From Streptomyces sp. CB02414 (GTDB lineage Bacteria > Actinomycetota > Actinomycetes > Streptomycetales > Streptomycetaceae), in NCBI RefSeq assembly GCF_001905385.1, contig NZ_LIPF01000010.1, forward strand, positions 186,001-250,000: a stretch of DNA of 64,000 nt. The letters run 5' to 3'. The notes beneath the pieces were generated by a model, which made no database searches, had not been told where the DNA came from, and saw nothing but the letters and a program-made list of their open reading frames with translations. Numbering within the stretch: the first letter of the stretch is position 1; each line of letters opens with the position of its first letter. Positions 54,467-62,771 of this stretch are shown in pieces. A program made the translations under genes and the position numbers.

Positions 54467-54472
54467 TACGAT
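54467..54472 (+). promoter_or_regulatory. -10 element placing transcription at a GTG start
   Basis: TACGAT lies seven bases before the GTG at 54480. No ribosome binding site is present. This fits a leaderless transcript. A -35 match is weak. Confidence 0.5.
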
Positions 54473-54479
54473 CCCCTTT

Positions 54480-54716
54480 GTGAACCGCGAAGTGACCCTG
54501 CCTCTGATCGTCGACGACCGCGGCACGCTCCAGGTCGCCGCGTCCGACGTGAGCAAGCTGCTGCGCACGGTGGGTGGGCGCTGGCTGCACCTGGTGGAGG
54601 CCGGCGAGGAGAGTCTGGACGAGGACACGGTCGCGGCCCTGACCATCGAGCTCGCCAAGCTGGCCGACCGGATCGACGTGGCCTGCATCGCCCACAGCAG
54701 CGGCCAGTCCACCTGA
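54480..54716 (+). CDS. Small conserved hypothetical (DUF6213-like)
   Basis: A 78-residue protein beginning VNREVTLPLIVDDRGTLQV, with VSKLLRTVGGRWLHLVEAGEE and a C-terminal helix. I associate it with the DUF6213 group that precedes rppA in Streptomyces, from memory. The frame is open upstream into the dehydrogenase, but that part is shadow. A TACGAT box and lack of Shine-Dalgarno suggest leaderless translation. Function unknown. Confidence 0.72.
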   Translation: MNREVTLPLIVDDRGTLQVAASDVSKLLRTVGGRWLHLVEAGEESLDEDTVAALTIELAKLADRIDVACIAHSSGQST

Positions 54717-54884
54717 CGCCACACCCGCCCGTCCCTGCCCGCCCCCGCCCGTTCCCCGAGACGGAGTAGCCCGGCGAGAGATCGCCGCTCCCGTGAGTGA
54801 TCGTGGGTGAGCGCCCCGAAAAGGGCGCGGCACTTCCCGGCCGGGGGGCGCGAGCCTTCCGCGAGGCGAAAGCAGGCACGGTAC

Positions 54885-55976
54885 ATGGCGACTTTGTGCA
54901 GACCCTCGGTGTCCGTCCCGGAGCACGTGATCACGATGGAGGAGACGCTGCAACTGGCGCGCGAGCGCCACGCCGACCATCCCCAACTGCCGCTGGCCCT
55001 CCGGTTGATAGAGAACACCGGGGTCCGCACCCGGCACATCGTGCAGCCCATCGAGGAGACCCTGAAGCATCCCGGTTTCGAGGACCGCAACCGGCTCTAC
55101 GAGCGGGAGGCGAAGGCCCGGGTCCCGGCGGTGGTCCAGCGGGCCCTGGACGACGCGGAACTGCTCACCACCGACATCGACGTGATCATCTACGTGTCGT
55201 GCACGGGCTTCATGATGCCGTCGCTGACGGCGTGGCTGATCAACGAGATGGGCTTCGAGAGCACCACGCGGCAGATACCCATCGCCCAGCTCGGCTGTGC
55301 GGCCGGCGGTGCCGCCATCAACCGGGCGCACGACTTCTGCACCGCCTATCCGGAGGCCAACGCGCTGATCGTGGCCTGCGAGTTCTGCTCGCTGTGCTAC
55401 CAGCCCACCGACATCGGCGTGGGCTCCCTGCTCTCCAACGGCCTCTTCGGCGACGGCATCGCCGCCGCGGTGGTCCGCGGCCGGGGCGGCACCGGCGTCC
55501 GGCTGGAGCGCAACGGTTCGTACCTGATCCCCAAGACCGAAGAATGGATCATGTACGACGTGAAGGCGACCGGCTTCCACTTCCTGCTGGACAAGCGAGT
55601 GCCGGCCACCATGGAGCCGCTCGCGCCGGCCCTGACGGACCTCGCGGGCACCCACGGCTGGGACGCCTCCGACCTGGACTTCTACGTGGTGCACGCGGGC
55701 GGGCCGCGGATTCTGGACGACCTCAGCAAGTTCCTCAAGGTCGATCCGCACGCGTTCCGGTTCAGCCGGGCCACGCTCACCGAGTACGGGAACATCGCCA
55801 GCGCCGTCGTCCTGGACGCGCTGCGCAGGCTCTTCGACGAAGGCGGCGTCCACGACCGGGCGCGCGGGCTGCTGGCCGGTTTCGGTCCGGGCATCACCGC
55901 GGAGATGTCCCTGGGTCGCTGGCAGACCCCCGACGAGCAGACCTCCGACGAGTTGCAAGGCGTGAGGCAAGCGTGA
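54885..55976 (+). CDS. rppA: 1,3,6,8-tetrahydroxynaphthalene synthase (type III PKS)
   Basis: A 363-residue type III polyketide synthase. The start MATLCRPSVSVPEHVITMEET is that of RppA. Active-site Cys138 is in IAQLGCAAGG, and the Thr/Cys-rich YVSCTGFMMPS lies nearby. The later His is in YVVHAGGPRILDDL and the Asn in TLTEYGNIASAVV. It condenses five malonyl-CoA units to THN, the first step to flaviolin and brown pigment polymers. Its stop overlaps the CYP start as GTGA. The C-terminus is slightly shorter than the longest homologues. Confidence 0.97.
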   Translation: MATLCRPSVSVPEHVITMEETLQLARERHADHPQLPLALRLIENTGVRTRHIVQPIEETLKHPGFEDRNRLYEREAKARVPAVVQRALDDAELLTTDIDVIIYVSCTGFMMPSLTAWLINEMGFESTTRQIPIAQLGCAAGGAAINRAHDFCTAYPEANALIVACEFCSLCYQPTDIGVGSLLSNGLFGDGIAAAVVRGRGGTGVRLERNGSYLIPKTEEWIMYDVKATGFHFLLDKRVPATMEPLAPALTDLAGTHGWDASDLDFYVVHAGGPRILDDLSKFLKVDPHAFRFSRATLTEYGNIASAVVLDALRRLFDEGGVHDRARGLLAGFGPGITAEMSLGRWQTPDEQTSDELQGVRQA

Positions 55977-57187
55977 CTGAAGAAGCGATCGACCGGGACG
56001 CTCCGCCGGTCCGGGACTGGCCGGCCGCCGACCTGCCGGGCACCGACTTCGATCCCGTCCTGACCGAGCTGATGCGCGAGGGGCCCGTCACCCGGATCTC
56101 GCTGCCCAACGGCGAGGGCTGGGCGTGGCTGGTGACCCGTCACGACGACGTCCGCCTGGTCACCAACGACCCCCGGTTCGGCCGCGAGGCGGTGATGGAC
56201 CGGCAGGTCACCCGGCTCGCCCCGCACTTCATCCCGGCGCGCGGGGCGGTCGGGTTCCTGGACCCGCCGGACCACACCCGGCTGCGCCGCTCGGTCGCCG
56301 CCGCGTTCACCGCGCGGGGCGTCGAGCGGGTGCGCTCCCGGTCCCGTTCCATGCTCGACGAACTCGTCGACGCCATGCTGAAGGCCGGCCCGCCGGCCGA
56401 CCTGACCGAGGCGGTCCTCAGCCCCTTCCCCATCGCGGTGATCTGCGAGCTGATGGGCGTCCCGGCCGCCGACCGGCACAGCATGCACACCTGGACCCAG
56501 CTGATCCTGTCCTCGTCGCACGGCGCGGAGGTCAGCGAGCGGGCCAAGCAGGAGATGAACGACTACTTCGCCGACCTCATCGGTGCGCGGTCCGACGGCA
56601 CCGGCGAGGACGTCACCTCGCTTCTCGGTGCCGCCGTCGCCCGGGACGAGGTCACGATGGCGGAGGCGGTCGGACTGGCGGTCCTGCTCCAGATCGGCGG
56701 CGAGGCGGTCACCAACAACAGCGGGCAGATGTTCTACCTGCTGCTGACCCGCCGGGAACTGGCCGAACGCCTGCGTTCCGAGCCGGAGATCCGTCCGCGG
56801 GCCATCGACGAGCTGCTGCGCTGGATTCCCCATCGCAACGCGGTCGGGCTGTCCCGGATCGCCCTGGAGGACGTGGAGCTGCGAGGGGCGCGCATCCGGG
56901 CGGGCGACGCGGTCTACGTGTCGTACCTGGCGGCCAACCGGGACCCGGAGGTCTTCCCCGACCCCGACGCGATCGACTTCTCCCGCAACCCCAACCCGCA
57001 CGTGTCCTTCGGCTTCGGCCCGCACTACTGCCCCGGCGGCATGCTGGCCCGGCTGGAGTCGGAGCTGCTGGTCGACACCCTCCTGGACCGGGTGCCCGGC
57101 ATGAAGCTCGCGGTGAGGCCCGAGGACGTGCCCTTCAAGAAGGGGGCGTTGATCCGCGGGCCCGAGGCCCTGCCGGTGACCTGGTGA
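55973..57187 (+). CDS. Cytochrome P450 of the CYP158A family
   Basis: A 404-residue P450, the exact length of CYP158A2. The haem motif FGFGPHYCPGG carries Cys353. The I-helix QIGGEAVTNNSGQMF replaces the usual AGxxT threonine with Asn-Asn-Ser, a known feature of the biflaviolin-forming enzyme. ExxR is in IDELLRWIP. It couples flaviolin molecules oxidatively to dimers and trimers. It is translationally coupled to rppA upstream and the cupin downstream. Confidence 0.95.
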   Translation: MTEEAIDRDAPPVRDWPAADLPGTDFDPVLTELMREGPVTRISLPNGEGWAWLVTRHDDVRLVTNDPRFGREAVMDRQVTRLAPHFIPARGAVGFLDPPDHTRLRRSVAAAFTARGVERVRSRSRSMLDELVDAMLKAGPPADLTEAVLSPFPIAVICELMGVPAADRHSMHTWTQLILSSSHGAEVSERAKQEMNDYFADLIGARSDGTGEDVTSLLGAAVARDEVTMAEAVGLAVLLQIGGEAVTNNSGQMFYLLLTRRELAERLRSEPEIRPRAIDELLRWIPHRNAVGLSRIALEDVELRGARIRAGDAVYVSYLAANRDPEVFPDPDAIDFSRNPNPHVSFGFGPHYCPGGMLARLESELLVDTLLDRVPGMKLAVRPEDVPFKKGALIRGPEALPVTW

Positions 57188-57717
57188 GCGGGCTCGCGGC
57201 GGCGACCGAGGGGCTGCTGGTGCCGCCGGGGCACGGGCGGGTCGTACAGGCGCCGGCCCAGCACGTGACCTTCAAGGTGACCGGTTCGCACTCGCGCATG
57301 GCCTCGACCTTCGAGGTGATCGTGCCGCCGGGCTTCGACGTCGGCGCCCACGTGCACACCCGCAGCGAGGAGCTGTTCTACGTGCTGGAGGGCGAGCTGG
57401 ACGTGCTCGCCTTCGAGCCGCGCGTCCGTACGCCGGACAACTGGCAGAAGTGGGAATCCAGTTCCGGCAACCGGGTGGTCCGGGCCACGCCGGGCACGGT
57501 CATCGTCGTACCGCCCGGGTGCCCCCACGCCTTCGCGAACCCGACGGGCGAGCCGGCCAAGATGTTCTTCCAGGCCAGCCCGCCCCCGGACCACGAACGC
57601 TACTTCGAGGAACTGCTGGAGATCCTCGCGAACGGGGGCCCGCCGGACCATGAGGCAATCGAGGCGCTGAGGAAGCGCTACGACATCGAACAGCTCACAC
57701 CTTTGAAGCACCGGTGA
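57184..57717 (+). CDS. momA: Cupin monooxygenase converting THN to flaviolin
   Basis: A 177-residue cupin. FDVGAHVHTRSEELFYVLEGELDVL holds the first motif with two His and a Glu. VIVVPPGCPHAFANPTG holds the second, with His. A C-terminal helical tail follows (FEELLEILANGG). The position third in the rppA-CYP operon matches MomA of S. coelicolor, which oxidises THN to flaviolin. Its GTG overlaps the CYP stop as GTGA. Confidence 0.92.
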   Translation: MSGLAAATEGLLVPPGHGRVVQAPAQHVTFKVTGSHSRMASTFEVIVPPGFDVGAHVHTRSEELFYVLEGELDVLAFEPRVRTPDNWQKWESSSGNRVVRATPGTVIVVPPGCPHAFANPTGEPAKMFFQASPPPDHERYFEELLEILANGGPPDHEAIEALRKRYDIEQLTPLKHR

Positions 57718-57730
57718 GCGTCCCGGCCTC

Positions 57731-57776
57731 AGGGGCGCGGGGAACTGCGCGATCAGCCACGACGAACCCGCACCCG
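57731..57776. repeat. Dispersed Streptomyces repeat (aggggcgcggggaactgcgc)
   Basis: The phrase aggggcgcggggaactgcgc, followed by gatcagccacgacgaacccg, is a widespread non-coding element I recognise from many Streptomyces genomes. It fills the gap between the convergent momA and acyl-CoA dehydrogenase genes. It may end transcription from both. Confidence 0.7.
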
Positions 57777-57802
57777 GCGCCGCACGGAACCCACGATCGC
57801 GC

Positions 57803-59029
57803 TCAACGAATCGGCATCCCCGCAAGCGTCCGCGCAATCACCAACCGCTGAATCTCACTCGTCCCCTCGAAGATCGTGTAGATCGCCGAGTCCCGGTGCA
57901 TCCGCTCCACCGGATACTCCCGCGTGTACCCGTTGCCGCCCAGGATCTGCACCGCCTGGGCGGTGACCTTCTTCGCCGTCTCGCTCGCGAACAGCTTGGA
58001 CATCGATCCCTCGGCCGCCGTGAACGGCTTGCCGTTGATCGCCATCCAGGACGCCCGCCACACCAGCAGCCGCGCCGCGTCGATGGACGTGCGCATGTCG
58101 GCGAGCTGGAAGGCGACGCCCTGGTTGTCGATGATCGGGCGTCCGAACTGCTCCCGCGTCTGCGCGTACTCCAGCGCCACCTCGTACGCGGCGCGCGCGG
58201 TGCCCACCGCCATCGCGCCGACCGCCGGACGGGACGCCTCGAAGGTGGCCATCGCCGCGTTCTTCACGCGCTCGCCGCCCTTCTTGGCCTTCTCCCGGGC
58301 ACGGGCGAGGCGGGCGTCCAGCTTCTCCTTGCCGCCGAGCAGGCAGGAGCCGGGCACGCGCACGTTGTCGAGGACGACCTCGGCGGTGTGCGAGGCGCGG
58401 ATGCCGTGCTTCTTGAACTTCTGGCCCTGGGAAAGACCCGGCGTGCTCGGCGGCACGATGAACGAGGCGTGGCCCTTGGAGCCCAGGTCCGGGTCGACGA
58501 CCGCGACGACGACGTGGACGTTGGCGATGCCGCCGTTGGTCGCCCAGGTCTTGGTGCCGTTGAGGACCCACTCGTCCTTGGCCTCGTCGTACACGGCACG
58601 CGTGCGCATGGAGGCGACGTCGGAGCCTGCGTCGGGCTCGGAGGAGCAGAAGGCGGCGACCTTGACGTCGTTGGCGTCGCCGTACATCTGCGGGATCCAG
58701 GTGCCGATCTGCTCCTCGGTGCCGTTGGCGAGGACGCCGACGGCGGCGAGGCCGGTGCCGACGATGGACAGGGCGATGCCGGCGTCACCCCAGAACAGCT
58801 CCTCCATGGCCATGGGGATGCCGAGGCCGGTGGGGTCGAAGTACTGCTGGGCGTAGAAGTCGAGGGAGTAGATGCCGACCTTGGCGGCTTCCTGGATGAC
58901 CGGCCAGGGAGTCTCCTCACGCTCGTCCCATTCGGCGGCCGCGGGACGGATGACGTCGGCCGCGAAGCCGTGCAGCCAGTCCCGGACCTCCTTCTGTTCG
59001 TCGTTGAGCTCCATGGTGAACTCGGCCAT
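57803..59029 (-). CDS. Acyl-CoA dehydrogenase
   Basis: A 408-residue acyl-CoA dehydrogenase. MELNDEQKEVRDWLHGFAADV starts the helical domain. AFCSSEPDAGSDVASMRTRA and WVLNGTKTWATNGGIANVHV form the beta domain. ILGGNGYTREYPVERMHRDS and IFEGTSEIQRLVIARTL close the catalytic domain. It oxidises acyl-CoA with FAD. It is divergent from a TetR regulator over a tandem GGTAAC palindrome, so its expression probably responds to fatty acids or acyl-CoA. Confidence 0.95.
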   Translation of the reverse strand: MAEFTMELNDEQKEVRDWLHGFAADVIRPAAAEWDEREETPWPVIQEAAKVGIYSLDFYAQQYFDPTGLGIPMAMEELFWGDAGIALSIVGTGLAAVGVLANGTEEQIGTWIPQMYGDANDVKVAAFCSSEPDAGSDVASMRTRAVYDEAKDEWVLNGTKTWATNGGIANVHVVVAVVDPDLGSKGHASFIVPPSTPGLSQGQKFKKHGIRASHTAEVVLDNVRVPGSCLLGGKEKLDARLARAREKAKKGGERVKNAAMATFEASRPAVGAMAVGTARAAYEVALEYAQTREQFGRPIIDNQGVAFQLADMRTSIDAARLLVWRASWMAINGKPFTAAEGSMSKLFASETAKKVTAQAVQILGGNGYTREYPVERMHRDSAIYTIFEGTSEIQRLVIARTLAGMPIR

Positions 59030-59054
59030 GTCCCCTCCAGTGACGCACGTGCAT

Positions 59055-59092
59055 GTTACTTGCGGTAACCCGAGTCTGTTACCGACGGGTAA
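59055..59092. promoter_or_regulatory. Tandem GTAAC palindromes, TetR operator
   Basis: GTTAC-TTGCG-GTAAC (59055-59069) overlaps GGTAAC-N8-GTTACC (59064-59083). A further GTTACC/GGGTAA pair ends at 59092. The site lies between the divergent acyl-CoA dehydrogenase and TetR genes. Confidence 0.75.
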
Positions 59093-59198
59093 GAAAAGTC
59101 AACTCCCGAGAACCCGTCGCCCTCCCGTTCGATGTCCCACGCCCTGTGGGTGTTAGTTTGCGCAGGCGTCACCGAACGAGCACGGGTGGGGAGAGCAC

Positions 59199-59855
59199 AT
59201 GGACACCACACAGCGGACCGATCAGCAGCGGTCCGCCGACCGCAGACGGCGCGAGCTTCTGGAGGCCGCCGACCGGGTGGTGTTGCGCGACGGCCCGCAG
59301 GCCTCGATGAACGCCATCGCCGCCGAGGCCGGCATCACCAAGCCCATCCTCTACCGCCACTTCGGCGACAAGGGCGGACTCTACGCCGCCCTCGCGCAGC
59401 GGCACACCGACGCGCTCCTCTCCTCGCTGCGGGCCGCCCTGGACGCCCCGGCGGAGCGGCGCAGGCGCGTCGAGTCCACCCTGGACACCTATCTGGCGGC
59501 CATCGAGGCACGCCCGCAGGTGTACCGCTTCCTGATGCATCCGGCCGAGGGCACCACCGCTCCGGGCGACCAGGCCGAGTCCGGCTTCGACGTCGGCAAG
59601 CACTCGGCGCCGCTGCTGCGCCGCATGGGCGAGGAGCTGGCCCAGGTCATCGAGGAGCGCCTGGACGTCGGGCCGGGCACCCAGCAGCTGGCCCGGGTCT
59701 GGGGCCACGGGATCGTCGGCATGATGCACGCCGCCGGGGACTGGTGGCTGGGCGAACGCCCCTGTTCCCGGGCGGAGCTGGTACGCAGTCTGGCCGACCT
59801 GCTGTGGGGCCGGCTCGCCGAGGCCGGGGACAAGGCGGGCGGCCCCGGGTTCTAG
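59199..59855 (+). CDS. TetR-family regulator
   Basis: A 218-residue TetR regulator. The helix-turn-helix RRELLEAADRVVLRDGPQASMNAIAAEAGITKPILYRHFGDKGGLY occupies residues ~18-63. The C-terminal helical ligand pocket includes FLMHPAEGTTAPG and MMHAAGDWWLGE. GGGGAGA precedes the ATG. It diverges from the acyl-CoA dehydrogenase over tandem palindromes, so autoregulation and control of that gene are likely. Its last four bases overlap the def gene tail to tail. Confidence 0.92.
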   Translation: MDTTQRTDQQRSADRRRRELLEAADRVVLRDGPQASMNAIAAEAGITKPILYRHFGDKGGLYAALAQRHTDALLSSLRAALDAPAERRRRVESTLDTYLAAIEARPQVYRFLMHPAEGTTAPGDQAESGFDVGKHSAPLLRRMGEELAQVIEERLDVGPGTQQLARVWGHGIVGMMHAAGDWWLGERPCSRAELVRSLADLLWGRLAEAGDKAGGPGF

Positions 59856-60436
59856 ACCGGGTCCCTGGCCTCGTCACCCACCCGCTCCGGCGCCCCCGCG
59901 CGACCCCATGACGCCCTGGCCGCCCGCCGCAGCACCCGGCGCCTGCGCCACCCCGTGAGGCGGTCGACGTAAAGGCCGCCCTCCAGGTGGTCGCACTCGT
60001 GCTGGAGGCACCGCGCGAAGAACCCCGTGCCGCGCACGGTGACCGGCTCCCCGGTCACCGTGAAACCGGCCACCACCGCCTCGTCGTGGCGCTCGGTCCC
60101 GGCCTCCAGCCCCGGCAGCGACAGGCAGCCCTCAGGCCCGCGCACCACCATCCCGCCGGTCTCCACCAGCCGCGGGTTCACCACGTGGCCGAGGTGGCGC
60201 TCGTCCTCGTCGTCCGGGCAGTCGTAGACGAAGACCCGGACCCCCTCGCCGATCTGGTTGGCGGCCAGCCCCACACCGCGGGCGGCGTACATCGTGGCGA
60301 ACAAGTCCTCCACGAGCGCCGCGAGTTCCGGACCGAAGTCCGTCACCTCCTCGCAGGGAGCGTGCAGGACGGGGTCACCGAGGAGACTGAGGGGCCGGAC
60401 GCGCCCGTGGGCGCCCGGGATGGAGCCGTGTCGCAT
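59852..60436 (-). CDS. def: Peptide deformylase
   Basis: A 194-residue metalloenzyme that removes the N-formyl group from nascent proteins. All three motifs are intact: GVGLAANQ (54-61), EGCLS (102-106) and QHECDH (145-150), supplying Cys and two His metal ligands and the catalytic Glu. The C-terminus has a basic extension (GWRRRRVLRRAARASW). The ATG is the one giving MRHGSIPGAHGRV. Streptomyces carries several def genes, so this is one of a set. It converges on tetR. Confidence 0.95.
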   Translation of the reverse strand: MRHGSIPGAHGRVRPLSLLGDPVLHAPCEEVTDFGPELAALVEDLFATMYAARGVGLAANQIGEGVRVFVYDCPDDEDERHLGHVVNPRLVETGGMVVRGPEGCLSLPGLEAGTERHDEAVVAGFTVTGEPVTVRGTGFFARCLQHECDHLEGGLYVDRLTGWRRRRVLRRAARASWGRAGAPERVGDEARDPV

Positions 60437-60604
60437 GGCGGCAAGAGTAAGGTCCCTGTGTCCCCCGGCGGCGCGCGCCCACCGCCGGAGCCCCGTGGCC
60501 GGTGCCGCGATTCGGGAGTGCGAATGGATCTCGATAGGCTGAGGTCCCACCACGTGGCCGGTCAGGCTAAGGCGCGGCGCGTACGCAAGGAGGATCGAGA
60601 ACTG

Positions 60605-61843
60605 ATGGCAGGCAACTCGGACCCGCTCACGCCGCGGGCCAAGATCGCCGTGACCGCGGGCAAGGCGGTCGCGGCGGCGTCTCGCGCCGCCGGGCGCGGC
60701 AGCGGTTCGGTGATCGGCGGCCGGGTCGCGCTGAAACTCGACCCCGACCTCCTCCACCGGCTCGCCGGGCACCTGGATGTGACCCTGGTCTCGGCGACCA
60801 ACGGCAAGACCACCACGACCCGGCTCATCGCCGAGGCGCTCAAGGCGGCCGGCCCCGTCGTCTCCAACGCGCTCGGCGCCAACATGCCGGCCGGCATCAC
60901 CTCGGCCCTCGCGGCCGGTTCGGAGGCCCGGTACGGCGTCATCGAGGTCGACGAGAAGTACCTCGTGGGCGTCGCCCAGGCCACCGAGCCGAAGTGCATC
61001 GCCCTGCTCAACCTCTCCCGGGACCAGCTCGACCGCGCCGCCGAGACCCGGATGCTCGCGGAGAACTGGCGCGAGGGCCTGGCCGGTTCCAAGGCCGTGA
61101 TCGTCGCCAACGCCGACGACCCGCTGGTGGTGTGGGCCGCGTCCTCCTCCCCCAACGTGATCTGGGTCGCCGCCGGGCAGATGTGGAAGGACGACGCCTG
61201 GTCCTGCCCGTCCTGCGGCGGTGTGATGCAGCGTCCGGGCGACGACTGGTTCTGCGGCGAGTGCGGCTTCCGCCGCCCGACGCCGAGCTGGGCGCTCTCC
61301 GGCGACCACGTCCTGGACCCGCACGGCTCCGCCTGGCCGATCCACCTCCAGCTGCCCGGCCGCGCCAACAAGGCCAACGCCGCCTCGTCGGCCGCCGTCG
61401 CCGCCGTCTTCGGGGTGCCGCCGCAGGTCGCGCTGGAGCGCATGTACCAGGTGCAGGCGGTCGCCGGACGCTACGACGTCGTCCAGTTCCAGGGCCGCGA
61501 CCTGCGCCTGCTGCTCGCCAAGAACCCGGCGGGCTGGCTGGAGACCTTCTCCCTGATCGACCCGCCGCCGGCCCCGGTGATCCTCTCGGTGAACGCGCGC
61601 GGCGCCGACGGCACCGACACCTCCTGGCTGTGGGACGTCGACTACACCCGGCTGTCCGGCCACCCGATCTGCGTGATCGGCGACCGGAAGCTGGACCTCG
61701 CGGTGCGCCTGGAGGTCGCGAACCAGCAGTTCCAGGTCTGCGAGGACCTCGACCAGGCGGTGTCGCTGTGCCCGCCCGGCCGCATCGAGGTCATCGCGAA
61801 CTACACCGCCTTCCAGGACCTGCGCCGCCGCGTCGGCAACTGA
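60605..61843 (+). CDS. murT: Lipid II isoglutaminyl synthase subunit MurT
   Basis: A 412-residue Mur-ligase-like subunit. The ATP site is SATNGKTTTTRLIAEAL (63-70 core). The zinc ribbon has Cys201, Cys204, Cys217 and Cys220 (CPSCGG and CGEC). A central ligase domain and C-terminal DUF1727 domain (WLWDVDYTRLSGHPICVIGDR) follow. With GatD it amidates the alpha-carboxyl of Glu in lipid II to isoglutamine. AAGGAGG precedes the ATG. It lies 23 bases before gatD and is probably cotranscribed with it. Confidence 0.96.
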   Translation: MAGNSDPLTPRAKIAVTAGKAVAAASRAAGRGSGSVIGGRVALKLDPDLLHRLAGHLDVTLVSATNGKTTTTRLIAEALKAAGPVVSNALGANMPAGITSALAAGSEARYGVIEVDEKYLVGVAQATEPKCIALLNLSRDQLDRAAETRMLAENWREGLAGSKAVIVANADDPLVVWAASSSPNVIWVAAGQMWKDDAWSCPSCGGVMQRPGDDWFCGECGFRRPTPSWALSGDHVLDPHGSAWPIHLQLPGRANKANAASSAAVAAVFGVPPQVALERMYQVQAVAGRYDVVQFQGRDLRLLLAKNPAGWLETFSLIDPPPAPVILSVNARGADGTDTSWLWDVDYTRLSGHPICVIGDRKLDLAVRLEVANQQFQVCEDLDQAVSLCPPGRIEVIANYTAFQDLRRRVGN

Positions 61844-61866
61844 CCGCGAGATTTCAGGGGACTTTC

Positions 61867-62595
61867 GTGAGCGACAACCAACTGCGGATCGTCTGGATCT
61901 ACCCGGATCTGCTCAGCACGTACGGCGACCAGGGCAACGCCCTGGTCGTGGAGCGCCGGGCGCGGCAGCGCGGCCTCGACGTGGCCCGGCTCGACGTGCG
62001 CAGCGACCAGCCGATCCCGACCTCCGGCGACATCTACCTCATCGGGGGCGGCGAGGACCGCCCGCAGCGGCTCGCGGCCGAGCGGCTGCGCCGCGACGGC
62101 GGCCTGCACCGGGCCGTGGAGAACGGCGCGATCGTCTTCTCCGTGTGCGCCGGCTACCAGATCCTCGGCCACGAGTTCATCAACGACCTCGGCCAGCGCG
62201 AGCCGGGCCTCGGCCTGCTCGACGTGGTCTCCACGCGCGGCGAGGGCGCCCGGTGCGTCGGCGACGTCCTCGGCGACATCGACCCGCGCCTGGGCCTGCC
62301 CCCGCTGACCGGCTTCGAGAACCACCAGGGCGTCACCCACCTGGGCCCCAGCGCCCGCCCGCTCGCCCAGGTCCGCTTCGGCAACGGCAACGGCACCGGG
62401 GACGGCACGGAGGGCGCGTACAACGACACGGTCTTCGGCACGTACATGCACGGCCCGGTGCTGGCTCGGAACCCGCAGATCGCGGACCTGCTGCTGAAGC
62501 TGGCCCTCGACGTGAACGCGCTGCCGCCGACCGACGACCGGTGGTACGAGGCGCTCCGCAACGAGCGGATCGCGGCGGCGCAGCAGCCCGCCTGA
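61867..62595 (+). CDS. gatD: Lipid II isoglutaminyl synthase glutaminase subunit GatD
   Basis: A 242-residue class I glutamine amidotransferase. The nucleophile is Cys94 in FSVCAGYQILG and the catalytic His is His195 in GTYMHGPVLARNP. LIGGGEDRPQR is the oxyanion and substrate region. It releases ammonia from glutamine for MurT. It starts with GTG, 23 bases after murT. The last two codons are followed by a gap of 176 bases before pfkA. Confidence 0.96.
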   Translation: MSDNQLRIVWIYPDLLSTYGDQGNALVVERRARQRGLDVARLDVRSDQPIPTSGDIYLIGGGEDRPQRLAAERLRRDGGLHRAVENGAIVFSVCAGYQILGHEFINDLGQREPGLGLLDVVSTRGEGARCVGDVLGDIDPRLGLPPLTGFENHQGVTHLGPSARPLAQVRFGNGNGTGDGTEGAYNDTVFGTYMHGPVLARNPQIADLLLKLALDVNALPPTDDRWYEALRNERIAAAQQPA

Positions 62596-62771
62596 CGCCT
62601 GCCCGCAGCCTGCCGCGACGGCCCGTCTGATGCGTCATCCGCACAGGTGAGCGGGCACGTCCAGTAGGCGGACGCACGGTTCGGTCCCGCCCTCCGATGC
62701 CGCTAGGGTGGCGGGGATCGAGCCGGACAGCGCGGTCCGGACCCGTGCCACTTGAGAAGGTATTTCGGGCT

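Noticed and set aside
54797..55972. N-terminal extension of the P450 frame through rppA
   Set aside because: It is an alternative frame of rppA. The P450 family length fits the GTG at 55973.
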